A DNA stretch of 62,980 nt from Pedosphaera parvula Ellin514 (GCF_000172555.1 NZ_ABOX02000044.1:1-62980); one strand, 5' to 3'. Positions 30,096-39,804 are shown, numbered from the stretch's first letter. Numbers and translations are program-made. The notes: generated from the letters alone by a model not told the origin.

Positions 30096-30507
30096 ATTCC
30101 GTTATGGGGATTTCTCGCAAAGAGTTTAACACCCCTGATGGCACGGAAAAGCAATTATTTGCCGGAACGGAGGTTGTGGTCGCAAATCAGTTTTTGCGCA
30201 CTCGACCAAGACCAACCCTTCTGAGAGCTGCTCAGCGCTCAAGTGCACAACTGCCTGTCGGTTCAGCCTATGAACCTTCGCGGAATCGCAGTGAGCCTAG
30301 GTTGGCCGTCTGGTCCATTGAACTATTGCCTCGACTGGAAGAGCCGGTTGCGAACGGGTCAATGGGCCCCTGTGAAGTCCGCCTAACAAGCAGGGCAGGC
30401 TCATGGCTTGTGCCAACATCTGACAACTGTAACCGTGTCACCACTGAGCCTTTCATTCGTCAGGTGAATCGTGCGCGAAAAAAATTCGGCTTTTTGAAAC
30501 ACCGTGA
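30096..30507. other. Intergenic region between sulfatase and giant repeat protein
   Basis: 412 bases upstream of the sulfatase start and downstream of the giant protein's stop. It contains a short, diverged match to the distal arm of repeat A (30256-30303) and no supported gene. Confidence 0.4.
30256..30303 (+). repeat. Partial repeat A (distal arm only)
   Basis: CGGTTCAGCCTATGAACCTT, then CGCGGAATCGCAGTGAGCCT is close to copy 7 (CGGTTCGGCCCATAAACCTT, CGCGCGATTGCAGCGAGCCT). The core of A is absent. It has the same orientation as the other copies. Confidence 0.45.
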
Positions 30508-33500
30508 TTAATCCGTCGGCTGCACGCGGAAGAACTGTTGCGGGCCGTCTCCGATTGGCACGGGGAACTGGACTGGTCCATTGCTGCCGGTTAAGGCGCT
30601 GCCGTAGGGCAGCCAGTTGATAAGGTTCGTGGAGGAATAAACCTGGTAATTCACCCCGGGAATTGCCTGCCAACTCAGGACGAAGTTGGTGCTATTGACT
30701 CCAGCGGCCAATCGTGGCGCAAGGGTGGAGACGGCGAGGTAATTCTGATTGGAGACGGAGGTGGAGACATTGGTATAGGACATCGAACCTGGCACGAAAA
30801 CAAGTGTGCCCTGCGATGGCGTGACCGTGAAACTCGATCCCGGCACGAAACCGAGGACATAATTTCCATTCGTGTCCGTCGTAGCTGAAGAGAATCCACT
30901 GGAGGGCTGGAGGGTGACACCCGCAACCGGGTTGCCACTTGAGTCCGTGATGGTGCCTTGAATGACCGGGAGTGAAATGCTGAACCCACCGTTATAAACC
31001 TGCGCCAAAGACTGCCCGTACAGGTCCGTGACACCGTTCCCCACGGTTAGTGTGTAATTACCGATGGTGGTTTGCAGCGGGAAGCTGAGCTGGTAGGTGT
31101 CAGAACTCAAAGCAGAGATCGAGATCGAACTGGAAGGCACAGCCCCATTTGGAGTCATCAGCAATATCGCGGCTGAGGTAACTGAACTCGGATTGGGCGC
31201 GCCATTGAAATACAAGGTCACTAAACCCACGGCGTTGCTGACAATGCCGCTCGGTGAATTCGTAAGGACTATCAGCGCAGGAAAGTTGTTTGATGTGAAG
31301 ATCGTGCCATTGGCCCCTGAAACATCACCGAGGCCACCGGCTGCGGAGGTAAGGCCCAGGAAATGGTTTGCGCGCGAGTAGAGGGCTATACGTCCGCCCG
31401 CCCCGCCACCGCCACCATAGAGTTCCCCTTCGCCGCCATCAGCGGCGATGCTGCCATTGCCGGCCAGCATGCCGGCATCCACCCAAATGCTCCCGCCGGA
31501 TCCCCCACCTGAGTTGTCCTGCAATCCCATTTGCCCTCCGGCACTCAGCTGGCCATCCACGGTAAGGACGCCACCGATATTCAATCGAATAGCGCCGCCA
31601 CCAACGGAGCCGCCAGCCTGCGGTCCCGATCCGAAGCCGCCGCCACTGCCAGAATCCACCGGTTGGATTGCCGACCCGTAGCTGGCACCACCCGGGGAGG
31701 TAGAGGAAGCTCCGCCCACGCCGCCATAACCTGCGCCGCTGCCGAACCCGCCGTTGGATTGTCCGCCTCCCTGGCCTGCTGCCTGACCATATCCAGCTCC
31801 ATCCACGGCAATGGCGCCGCCGGGCGCGACATCAACGTTGTTGAAGACCAGTAGATCGAGCTTCGTTGGTCTGGATGAAACCGTGAACAAACCGCCAGAG
31901 CCAACGGTGAGATTGTTCAATTGCAGGAAACTCGCTTGTGGGCTAACCACTGCGCCATTCTGAATGGTTAGGCTGACTGGGAGCGAGGGGAGTCCGAGTG
32001 TACCGGATACTGGCGTGAGGGCGCCGGCCACACCGCCATTATCGACCAGCACTGGCCCCACTGATTGGGAATTGGCTTTCGTATAAATAGTGCCCGCCCC
32101 ACCTGCTACATAGCCGTCACCGCCATAGGCGGTCGTGAGCCCCGCAAAACTATTTGCATTGTAGCCGATGGAAATTCTTCCGCCGCCACCGCCACCGCCC
32201 TGGGCTTCTACCCCGTCGCCGCCGTTGGCCGTAATCAAGCCATTCCCAGCAAGTGTGCCGACAGTGATAAAGATACTTCCACCCGAGCCGCCACCGCCCC
32301 CGAGACCGGAACCATCGCCGCCGTTGGCAGAAATCTTTCCGGAGGCGGCCAAAGTGCCGTTCACCGTGAGGCGAATCGCACCGCCGCCCGCGCCGCCAGG
32401 CGAATAGGGGTATATATTGCCACCACCACTGCCAAAGCTCGTAGGTGAAGTGATTGAACCATACACCGAGCCGCCATACACTGAAGCCGCGTTCCCAATC
32501 CCGCCATAACCACCATAACTGCCGCCGCTGCATGGATAGTAGGTCGTCCCCACATAATGCCCCGCACCAGTGCCCGAACCGGCAAGATAACCCTGACCAT
32601 CCGTCACGATTCCGCCACCTGCCTGAATTGTCGCGTTTCCATTGAACGTGAGGTTCAGGGTGCCGCTATTACTGTTGGCTATCAGCCAGGCGTTGGAACT
32701 GATCAAAAGGCTGCCAAAAGTTTGCGACGAGACCTGTTGGTACCCAATCGCACCGTTGCGCAAAATCAAAGCGGTGGTGGTTTGAAGGGGTTGAATTTGT
32801 GTGCTGGCACCTGTCTGTCCACCGTTGTCCAGAATCAATTGGGTGCTCTGCTGTCCCCCGGTTTGCGTATATATGGTTCCGGCCCCGCCCCAATTGGCTC
32901 CTCCGCCTCCGCCCGCGGAAATTGTTCCGGCAAAAAAATTCGCGGTGGGATAGATGGCGATGCAACCTCCGGCCCCGCCTCCCCCGTTCACACCTGCACC
33001 ACTGCCACCATTCGCCCTGATTGCTCCCGAGCCGGATAGAGTGCCTGCAGTGAGCTTGATGCCCCCGCCAGAGCCACCGCCTCCCCCGATGCCCGAACCA
33101 TTACCGCCATTTGCGGAAATGATTCCATCAACCTGCAGCTGGCCGGTTACCGTGATCGCGAACTGACCGCCCCCAACGCCGCCAAATGAATAGGGCGAAT
33201 AAGCTCCGCCTCCGCTGCCAGCGATGCTGGGCGACGTCTGATTATCATACGCTGTTCCGCCCACAACGGACTCCTTCGAACCACTTCCAGTGTTTCCACC
33301 ATTTCCACCATGACCTGCCCCGCTGCACGGGAAATTGGGCGAAACTCCGAAACCATGCCCAGCCCCATTGCCCAATCCCGCTGCGTAGCCCTGGAAGTCG
33401 GCCGTGATGCCACCTCCCGCCTGAATGGTTGCGCTCGAAAGTGAGATGGTCGTCGAATTGCCCGGGAAATTGCTGACTACCAACCAGGTGTTGGAAGTGA

Positions 33501-36500
33501 TTAACAGACTGCTCAGGCTCAATTGAGAATTGATCAGGCCCACCGCTCCATTGCGCAAGGTCAGGCTGGTCGACGAACTGGAGCCTGTCAGGGGTGTGGC
33601 TGGGCCCGGGTTTCCCCCGGCGTCCAAAATAAGTTGAACATTTTGTCCTCCTGGCAGTGGGTTTGTCTGTATGGATACTGGCCCCGTGCCACCCCAATTG
33701 GCTCCGCCGCCGCCATAGGCGGAAACTGCTCCTGTAAATTGATTTGCTGTGGAGTTTACGGTAACTGTGACCCAGCCTCCTGCTCCACCGCCGCCAATCG
33801 AGCCTGCTCCACCGCCGCCATTGGCCCTGATCACGCCACTTCCGGACAGTGAGCCGGAAGTGAGCGTAATACTCCCGCCAGCGCCGCCCCCTCCCCCAAT
33901 GCCACTGCCGTTGCCGCCATTGGCGGAAATGATTCCATCAACCTGCAGGAGACCGGATATCGTGAGCGAGATCGAACCACCGCCGGTACCGCCGAGCGAG
34001 TAAGGTGAGTAGGTTCCACCGCCGCTGCCGGCCGACACCTTATTCGGATCAACGTTACCACCCAACGCCAGGTTCGAAATGCTGTTGCCGCCGAATCCGC
34101 CCTTTCCCGCACCGCCGCACGGATAATTGGGCGAAATCCCGGACGAACGACCGGCACTGGAGCCCTGACCCGCCGCATAGCCCTGGGAGTCGGCCGTGAT
34201 GCCACCCCCGGCCTGAATGGTTGCGCTCGAAAGTGTGATGGTCGTCGCATTGCCGGGGAGATTGCTGACTACCAACCAGGCGTTGGAAGTGATTAACAGA
34301 CTGCCCAGGCTCAATTGAGAATTGATCAGGCCCACCGCTCCATTGCGCAAGGTCAGGCTGGTCGACGAACTGGAGCCTGTCAGGGGTGTGGCTGGGCCCG
34401 GGTTTCCCCCGGCGTCCAAAATAACTTGAACGATTGTTGCTATCGGTGAGTTTGTCTGGATGGTTAATACCCCCGTGCCACCCCAATTGGCTCCGCCGCC
34501 GCCATAGGCGGAAACTGCTCCTGTAAATTGATTTGCTGTGGAGTTTACGGTAACTGTGACCCAGCCTCCTGCTCCACCGCCGCCAATCGAGCCTGCTCCA
34601 CCGCCGCCATTGGCCCTGATCACGCCACTTCCGGACAGTGAGCCGGAAGTGAGCGTAATACTCCCGCCAGCGCCACCACCACCCCCGAAGCCTCCACCAT
34701 TGCCGCCATTGGCGGAAATGATTCCATCAACCTGCAGGAGGCCGGATATCGTGAGCGATATCGAACCACCGCCGGTACCGCCCAGCGAGTAAGGAGGAAA
34801 GTTTCCACCGCCGCTGCCGGCCGACACCTTATTCGGATCAACGTTACCACCCAATGCCAGGTTCGAAATGCTGTTGCCGCCGACTCCGCCCTTTCCCGCA
34901 CCGCCGCACGGATAATTGGGCGAATTCCCGGACGAACGACCGGCACTGGAGCCCTGACCCGCCGCGTAACCTTGAGAGTCGGCGATGATGCTGCCTCCCG
35001 CCTGAATCGTTGCGCTCAAACAGGAGATCGTCGCGGAGGATGAGGGGAAATTGGTGACGATCAACCAGGCATTGGAGCTGATCAGCAGATTGCCCAGCGT
35101 CAACGATGAGGTAGCCACGCCCACCGCGCCATTGCGCAAAACGACGTCTGTGGTAGTGGAGTTTGGCAGCGGTGTGGGAGCTCCCGGATTTCCGCCACCG
35201 TCCACAATTAATTGGGAATTCTTGCCGGGCAATTGAATGATTGTCGTTCCAGCTCCGCCCCAATTGGCTCCGCCGCCGCCATAGGCAGTCACGGTCCCGG
35301 AGAATGAATTGTTGTTGCAGGGCATATAAATCATGCCGCCACCACCACCGCCTCCCAGTCCAGCCGCTCCATTGCCGCCGTTTGCTGCAATGGAACCGGC
35401 ACCCGAAAGCGTGCCAACCGCCAGCCAGATGCTTCCGCCCGAACCGCCGCCGCCGGCCAGCCCTGAGCCATTTCCGCCTCCTGCAGAAATGATCCCGTCC
35501 ACCTCCAATGTGCCGGTCACATTAAGCCGGATAACCCCGCCCCCAGCGCCGCCAAACGCATATGGCGAATAAGATGAAGATGATCCGCCACCGCTGCCTG
35601 CGATGGTCGGAGAGGTAGGAGAATCATAAGTGTTTCCGCCTAGGGCGTATTTGCCAGCGCTGCTACCGCCGCCGCCCCCGTGACCCGCACCGCTGCAAAA
35701 ATTGGTTGAGCCGAGAGTATAATAGTGTCCAAAACCCGAACCCTGCCCTGCTGGGTATCCCGCAAGGTCCGCAATAATTCCGCCTCCAGCCTGAATCGTC
35801 GCATTTCCAGTAAACGAGAAATTCACACTGCTGTCCGCCGAACCTTGGTAACCAGGGAACGGCGTCAGCCATCCATTGGAGCTCACATTAAGGTTGGCAA
35901 AGGTAACCGGGGAAGATGCGCATCCGGTTGCGCCTCCGCGAATAATCAAATCTGTCGGGCCATTTTGTGATTGCACCAGTGTATTTGTTCCCGTGTGCCC
36001 GCTGTTGTCCAAAATGAGTTGGGAATTCTGGCCCGACACTTGGATAAGAACCGTGCCTGCCCCGCCCCAATTGCCGCCGCCGCCGCCAGCCGTGGAAATA
36101 GATCCGGTAAAGAGGTTTGACGTTGGAGTGAGGTAAATGCGACCACCACCACCGCCGCCGCCAATGGAGTCCACACCAGCCCCGCCAGCAGCCGTGATGG
36201 AGCCCGAACCAAGTAGTATCCCGCCTGTCACCGAGATGGTCCCGCCAGAACCGCCGCCGCCGCCGGAGCCGGAACCGTTGGCACCTTTGGCTGAAATGGT
36301 GCCATCTATTTGCACGATGCCGTTTTGACTGATGAATTGAATGGCGCCACCGCCGTTGCCGCCAAATGAGTACGGCACTAACGACCCGCCCGCACTGCCA
36401 CCACCTGTGGGAGACCACTGAGTACCATAGCTTGTGCCACCAAAGGCATTAGTAAGAAAACCCGCAGCGCCGTTGCCACCGTACCCACCCCCGCCGCAAG

Positions 36501-36849
36501 GCCGATACAAACTGTCATTGTAAGAGCGGCCGGCGCCGGAGCCCGGGGCTGCGCCCTTGCCATCGGCAAGCACTCTGCCTCCAGCCTCCACAACAATGGC
36601 GCCGGATGACGTGACGGCCAGCGTAATGTTCGGATTGGCCAGGAGCTGTCCGTCAGAAGCAACCGTAAGGTTTCCGATGCTCCACGTGCCGCCTGGCGCG
36701 ACATTTGCATGCCCTTTGACAAGCACGTCAATCGTGCTGTCCGAAATGGAAACCGTCGTGTTGGTTCCTGATTGCCCTCCGTTATTGAGAACCAAAAGAC
36801 CATGCTGCCCGTTCACCTTCGTATAGACCGTGCCCGCGCCGCCGATCAT
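30508..36849 (-). CDS. Giant Gly-rich tandem-repeat exported protein, main part
   Basis: 2113 codons that continue the protein begun in the next entry after a frameshift. It consists of about eight repeats of roughly 260 residues. Each opens G-G-A-G-T-x-x-x-Q-x-x-G-Q, continues L-I-L-D-N-G-G, then S-L-L-I-S-S-N-A-W-L, A-T-I-Q-A-G-G-G-I, and long Gly/Ser/Asn stretches (A-G-S-G-G-G, V-D-G-I-I-S-A-N-G-G-N-G). The pattern suggests a beta-helix. After the repeats come an SbsA-like/Big domain, a carboxypeptidase-regulatory-like domain (I-T-D-S-S-G-N-P-V-A-G-V) and the shared tail S-S-T-N-L-I-N-W...F-F-R-V-Q. The first M of this frame is not a real start. Role: surface structure or adhesion, inferred. 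Confidence 0.75.
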   Translation of the reverse strand: MIGGAGTVYTKVNGQHGLLVLNNGGQSGTNTTVSISDSTIDVLVKGHANVAPGGTWSIGNLTVASDGQLLANPNITLAVTSSGAIVVEAGGRVLADGKGAAPGSGAGRSYNDSLYRPCGGGGYGGNGAAGFLTNAFGGTSYGTQWSPTGGGSAGGSLVPYSFGGNGGGAIQFISQNGIVQIDGTISAKGANGSGSGGGGGSGGTISVTGGILLGSGSITAAGGAGVDSIGGGGGGGRIYLTPTSNLFTGSISTAGGGGGNWGGAGTVLIQVSGQNSQLILDNSGHTGTNTLVQSQNGPTDLIIRGGATGCASSPVTFANLNVSSNGWLTPFPGYQGSADSSVNFSFTGNATIQAGGGIIADLAGYPAGQGSGFGHYYTLGSTNFCSGAGHGGGGGSSAGKYALGGNTYDSPTSPTIAGSGGGSSSSYSPYAFGGAGGGVIRLNVTGTLEVDGIISAGGGNGSGLAGGGGSGGSIWLAVGTLSGAGSIAANGGNGAAGLGGGGGGGMIYMPCNNNSFSGTVTAYGGGGANWGGAGTTIIQLPGKNSQLIVDGGGNPGAPTPLPNSTTTDVVLRNGAVGVATSSLTLGNLLISSNAWLIVTNFPSSSATISCLSATIQAGGSIIADSQGYAAGQGSSAGRSSGNSPNYPCGGAGKGGVGGNSISNLALGGNVDPNKVSAGSGGGNFPPYSLGGTGGGSISLTISGLLQVDGIISANGGNGGGFGGGGGAGGSITLTSGSLSGSGVIRANGGGGAGSIGGGGAGGWVTVTVNSTANQFTGAVSAYGGGGANWGGTGVLTIQTNSPIATIVQVILDAGGNPGPATPLTGSSSSTSLTLRNGAVGLINSQLSLGSLLITSNAWLVVSNLPGNATTITLSSATIQAGGGITADSQGYAAGQGSSAGRSSGISPNYPCGGAGKGGFGGNSISNLALGGNVDPNKVSAGSGGGTYSPYSLGGTGGGSISLTISGLLQVDGIISANGGNGSGIGGGGGAGGSITLTSGSLSGSGVIRANGGGGAGSIGGGGAGGWVTVTVNSTANQFTGAVSAYGGGGANWGGTGPVSIQTNPLPGGQNVQLILDAGGNPGPATPLTGSSSSTSLTLRNGAVGLINSQLSLSSLLITSNTWLVVSNFPGNSTTISLSSATIQAGGGITADFQGYAAGLGNGAGHGFGVSPNFPCSGAGHGGNGGNTGSGSKESVVGGTAYDNQTSPSIAGSGGGAYSPYSFGGVGGGQFAITVTGQLQVDGIISANGGNGSGIGGGGGSGGGIKLTAGTLSGSGAIRANGGSGAGVNGGGGAGGCIAIYPTANFFAGTISAGGGGGANWGGAGTIYTQTGGQQSTQLILDNGGQTGASTQIQPLQTTTALILRNGAIGYQQVSSQTFGSLLISSNAWLIANSNSGTLNLTFNGNATIQAGGGIVTDGQGYLAGSGTGAGHYVGTTYYPCSGGSYGGYGGIGNAASVYGGSVYGSITSPTSFGSGGGNIYPYSPGGAGGGAIRLTVNGTLAASGKISANGGDGSGLGGGGGSGGSIFITVGTLAGNGLITANGGDGVEAQGGGGGGGRISIGYNANSFAGLTTAYGGDGYVAGGAGTIYTKANSQSVGPVLVDNGGVAGALTPVSGTLGLPSLPVSLTIQNGAVVSPQASFLQLNNLTVGSGGLFTVSSRPTKLDLLVFNNVDVAPGGAIAVDGAGYGQAAGQGGGQSNGGFGSGAGYGGVGGASSTSPGGASYGSAIQPVDSGSGGGFGSGPQAGGSVGGGAIRLNIGGVLTVDGQLSAGGQMGLQDNSGGGSGGSIWVDAGMLAGNGSIAADGGEGELYGGGGGAGGRIALYSRANHFLGLTSAAGGLGDVSGANGTIFTSNNFPALIVLTNSPSGIVSNAVGLVTLYFNGAPNPSSVTSAAILLMTPNGAVPSSSISISALSSDTYQLSFPLQTTIGNYTLTVGNGVTDLYGQSLAQVYNGGFSISLPVIQGTITDSSGNPVAGVTLQPSSGFSSATTDTNGNYVLGFVPGSSFTVTPSQGTLVFVPGSMSYTNVSTSVSNQNYLAVSTLAPRLAAGVNSTNFVLSWQAIPGVNYQVYSSTNLINWLPYGSALTGSNGPVQFPVPIGDGPQQFFRVQPTD
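33523..35000 (-). repeat. Near-identical 789-bp tandem repeat inside the giant gene
   Basis: Two neighbouring 263-codon units are almost identical at DNA level with an offset of 789 bases, for example 33749-34003 against 34538-34792. The other units share only the protein pattern. This points to a recent tandem duplication or gene conversion in this part of the gene. Confidence 0.75.
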
Positions 36850-37919
36850 CGCACCCGCGCCGCCATTGCTGTAATCGAGCCAGTGAATGTCGTGGAATTA
36901 TATTGAATCGAGATTCGACCGCCGCCGCCACCGCCGCCGTAAGGTGATTCACCGCGCCGCCATTTGCTGCAATCGCGCCCGCCCCGGGAAAATGTCTGCC
37001 CGGTAATCCAGATGCCGCCTCCCGATCCGCCCCCGCAACGGTTGTTCGTGCCATTCCCGCCATTGGCTGAAATGGAACCATTCACAATCACGGCGCCGCC
37101 AGCATTGATTTCAATCATCCCACCGCCGGAGCCGCCTATGCCCGTATATGAGCTGCCGCCACCGCTTCCCAAACTGGCCGGTTGCGTAAAGGAGCCGTAA
37201 GTGATGCCGGTTGGCGCGTTGCTGGTGCTTGTTCCCCCCATGCCGCCGTAGCCGCCACCACTGCCGTCGTAAGGCGGTGATCCGGAGTTACGGCCGGAAC
37301 CCGGTCCCATTCCACCACCGTAACCGGCTCCATTCGCATTGATCACTCCCCCAACATCCACCTGGACACTGTTACTGACCGAAAGATTGAGTCCCGCCGA
37401 TACCGTTCCCAGCAACGTCTCGTAACTCACCAGGATAGTCGAGCCATCCGCAATGGCTGAGTTCGTGGTCAGCTGTAATTGGGTCACAATGCCATCCGGG
37501 CTGGTCAATAAATAATCCAGCCCGTTGGTGTAAAAATTTGTTCCGCTGAAATCGGTCACGGAAACGGTCGTGGCGATGACATTGGAATTGAGCAACGTCA
37601 CCAGGTTGGTCCCGCTCAAGACCTGGTTTTCATTTGCCACATTGAGCAGATTTGAAACGCTGCCGTTTGGAGAAAACGAGTGCGTCAGAACGCCTCCTCC
37701 CGCCACGAGCAAGCTCGAAAAAGTGTGCGGGCCATCCACCGTCAACGTGCAATTGGTAACGACGACGTCCGCCCCGTCATAATTTGTGTTACCCACCCCG
37801 ATGGTTGTATTGTTGGTAAACGTAGTCGCGAAAGCCGGGATGCAGATTAGGGCAATGATGCCCGTAACAACTATCTTGCTGCAGCGGGAAAAAAGAACGC
37901 CGAGTTGATTTGTTCTCAT
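36846..37919 (-). CDS. Giant Gly-rich protein, N-terminal part (frameshifted)
   Basis: Start at 37919 with AGGTGG upstream; the signal peptide runs to about P-A-F-A (residue 30). The mature N-terminus is Asn/Thr/Val-rich, followed by the first Gly-rich repeat (G-A-G-Y-G-G-G-M-G-P). Near 36,955-37,000 the reading gives a foreign string (S-R-G-G-R-D-C-S-K-W-R-R), while the adjacent frame gives the expected P-G-A-G-A-I-A-A-N-G-G, so two compensating indels are likely. The frame finally closes at 36846 where the repeat continues in another frame as G-A-G-T-V-Y-T-K. It is therefore the 5' part of one gene with the previous entry, either damaged or affected by base-call errors in C-rich DNA. Confidence 0.65.
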   Translation of the reverse strand: MRTNQLGVLFSRCSKIVVTGIIALICIPAFATTFTNNTTIGVGNTNYDGADVVVTNCTLTVDGPHTFSSLLVAGGGVLTHSFSPNGSVSNLLNVANENQVLSGTNLVTLLNSNVIATTVSVTDFSGTNFYTNGLDYLLTSPDGIVTQLQLTTNSAIADGSTILVSYETLLGTVSAGLNLSVSNSVQVDVGGVINANGAGYGGGMGPGSGRNSGSPPYDGSGGGYGGMGGTSTSNAPTGITYGSFTQPASLGSGGGSSYTGIGGSGGGMIEINAGGAVIVNGSISANGGNGTNNRCGGGSGGGIWITGQTFSRGGRDCSKWRRGESPYGGGGGGGRISIQYNSTTFTGSITAMAARVR

Positions 37920-38486
37920 AATTGATTCCACCTTCTGATTTTTCTTAACGGGACAAAAATAAATTGAGTTCCTGCGCAACCACGCCCTTGCCGGAGTGCG
38001 CAAAACGTCTCTTGGATGGCCCTTTTCCGTCCTGTTGGCTCTCATGTCGCTGATCAAAAAAATTAAGCCAATTAAAATCCCAGAGAGAGAATTACCTTTG
38101 TAATGGACAAAGGGAACAAAGTTGACGAATAGATCGCCTCTGAAGAGTTAACGGGTTTTTTCATCCACCGCGAGTCTATTAAAAAGGCTTTGAATGTAAA
38201 TGTGTTTTTGGACGCACACCCTGTGTTTTGCGGAAAAAAGGCTTTTTTGCGTTTCTTTTGAAATCCTTTGGCACACACGATGGCGACAGTTGAAAACCAA
38301 TTTGCAAGAAGTCCCTTTCAACCGGATACATTTAAGCAGGCTGCGCCATCAGCCAGCAAATTCTCTTGACCCATAGTCAGCGTCCGTGGCCGGGTGGAAA
38401 GCAAAGATGAGGGAAGATTCAAAATCTGGATGCTATTTCGACCAAAAGAGGCCTGCTGAGGTGGATTTTTCACCCCTCAATACCAT
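37920..38486. other. Intergenic region upstream of the giant gene
   Basis: About 570 bases, AT-rich, between divergent genes. It contains the giant gene's ribosome-binding site (AGGTGG on the minus strand), a hairpin at 38230-38252, and otherwise nothing I recognise. A 68-codon minus-strand frame (38072-38278) has no export signal, motif or ribosome-binding site and is not called. Confidence 0.4.
38230..38252. terminator. A/T-rich hairpin, possible bidirectional terminator
   Basis: GCGGAAAAAAGG meets CTTTTTTGCG with one mismatch, giving a compact stem flanked by an A-run on one side and T-runs (TTTCTTTTG) on the other. It is within the upstream region of the giant gene, so its role is uncertain. 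Confidence 0.35.
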
Positions 38487-38903
38487 TTGACGACAACACC
38501 TTCTCGAAGCATTTTGGGTAAAAGAATCAAAACTTGCATCACGCTTGTGAAGACCACCAATCCAGCCCGCATCCGGACAGCTCGTTTCATCGCCATCGGC
38601 GCCGACATCCTGCAGATAGGCTTGTTCCCACTCTTTGGTGAAGGGTTCATTTCCCCCCTCAGCGACGCCCTTGATGTTTTGGTCTGCGTGCTCTTAACCT
38701 GGCTCGTCGGCTGGCATTTTTCTTTTCTACCCAGCTTTGTCGTGAAGGTGTTACCCGTGGCCGACCTTGTTCCTACCTGGACCATTGCCATATTCATGGC
38801 CACCCGCCAGAACCAAAGGCCCGTTGCTCCCAAGCCAGTCGCCACCGTCGTTTACGACAATGGCCCTGCTCAACCCCAGCTCAACTGGCCCGCGAACCAA
38901 TAA
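38487..38903 (+). CDS. Small two-helix membrane protein
   Basis: 138 aa starting from a TTG at 38487; no ATG is available before the conserved part, and no strong ribosome-binding site is visible. The core I-A-I-G-A-D-I-L-Q-I-G-L-F-P-L-F, then S-D-A-L-D-V-L-V-C-V-L-L-T-W-L-V-G-W-H, then V-A-D-L-V-P-T-W-T-I-A-I-F holds two or three membrane segments and recalls an uncharacterised family seen in several soil bacteria. Polar, Pro-rich C-terminus. Function unknown. Confidence 0.6.
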   Translation: MTTTPSRSILGKRIKTCITLVKTTNPARIRTARFIAIGADILQIGLFPLFGEGFISPLSDALDVLVCVLLTWLVGWHFSFLPSFVVKVLPVADLVPTWTIAIFMATRQNQRPVAPKPVATVVYDNGPAQPQLNWPANQ

Positions 38904-39036
38904 CCATCTGTCTCGCCTTCATCCGTAGAACTCTGAAGACCGAATTCTGAACTTTCGCCCCGCTCAGGGCAGGCCTAAACCCCATACCCACCGAAGCAGG
39001 ATTTTCTTATTACTTGCGGCAACAAAGGAACAGGAA

Positions 39037-39240
39037 ATGAAAACCGCAATTCTGATGACACTTCTAGCTCTCGGGGTGGCAGGTTGCTCCACCTCCAATT
39101 CCGGCGCTCCGCCAGCTTCCTATGACACCCGCAGCGGACAAGGCCCAAATTACACTACCTATCCCCGCTCCCCCTCCGATGCTTCGAGTGGCCAATGGCA
39201 GCAGTGGCGCTACCGTGGTATTACACCGAGCACCCCCTGA
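39037..39240 (+). CDS. Small lipoprotein, paralogue 1
   Basis: 67-aa lipoprotein: M-K-T-A-I-L-M-T-L-L-A-L-G-V-A-G-C with lipobox Cys17, then S-G-A-P-P-A-S-Y and a Gln/Ser/Trp-rich tail. ATG follows GGAACAGGAA. It shares the signal peptide start, the S-S/N-S-G-A-P-P-A-S-Y block and the end (S-T-P) with the gene at 39532. No function known. Confidence 0.6.
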   Translation: MKTAILMTLLALGVAGCSTSNSGAPPASYDTRSGQGPNYTTYPRSPSDASSGQWQQWRYRGITPSTP

Positions 39241-39531
39241 ACAGCGGTAAGTGTCGAGCAACTCGGCCGATTTCGGGATCGCGAAGACGCTGCCCTCAGC
39301 AACTCCGGCGGCACTACCATCGTCAACAGGAACCGGCAGGCCAGCGCCTGTGCCAAAACGGTAAGCCTCCTTGCTGGACGACTGAGATCAACAAAGTCGT
39401 CATCGTGGATGCCACTATCATTGTTCCCCAAAATAATACGTAGGTCGTTGGCAAACCCCCAAGGGAGGTTTTGACCCCATACCAGCCCCGACGATGTTGA
39501 ACCAGTACTGTACTAGAAAGAGGAACATAAA

Positions 39532-39741
39532 ATGAAAATTGCAATACTGACCGCGCTTTTGTCGTTTGTGGTGGTGGGTTGCTGCAGTACTAAGAAGACC
39601 AGCTCCGGCGCTCCCCCTGCCAGCTATCAAACCAGCAGCGGCGAGGTACAAGGACAAGGTGCGTCCCCTAGTGCCAACCCCATTCTTCTGACCCCGGCCG
39701 GTGACGGGCAGCAGAGTTGGCTTTTCAAGAGCACTCCTTGA
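39532..39741 (+). CDS. Small lipoprotein, paralogue 2
   Basis: 69-aa lipoprotein: M-K-I-A-I-L-T-A-L-L-S-F-V-V-V-G-C-C with a lipobox at Cys17/18, then S-S-G-A-P-P-A-S-Y and a short polar tail ending F-K-S-T-P. GAGGAAC lies just upstream of the ATG. The 290-base gap to paralogue 1 has no supported gene. A clear hairpin follows the stop. Confidence 0.6.
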   Translation: MKIAILTALLSFVVVGCCSTKKTSSGAPPASYQTSSGEVQGQGASPSANPILLTPAGDGQQSWLFKSTP

Positions 39742-39773
39742 CCAAATTATCGGCTTCGGCCAAGACCGTAGGG

Positions 39774-39804
39774 TTAAGGCATCTCAATTTATAAGATGCC
39801 TTAA
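39774..39804. terminator. 11-bp perfect hairpin after the lipoprotein gene
   Basis: TTAAGGCATCT and AGATGCCTTAA pair perfectly around a 9-base A/T-rich loop, 32 bases after the stop at 39741. There is no T-run after it, so termination strength is uncertain. Confidence 0.5.

Noticed and set aside
36846-36849. ATGA overlap as a sign of two coupled genes
   Set aside because: The downstream frame begins in the middle of a repeat unit, so a frameshift in one gene explains it better.
30508-37919. PE-PGRS-like or silk/collagen-like protein
   Set aside because: The Gly-rich stretches lie within a regular 260-residue repeat with conserved hydrophobic strands; no PE domain or G-x-y triplet periodicity.
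38072-38278. 68-codon minus-strand frame upstream of the giant gene
   Set aside because: No ribosome-binding site, motif or export signal; Lys/Phe-rich translation of AT-rich intergenic DNA.
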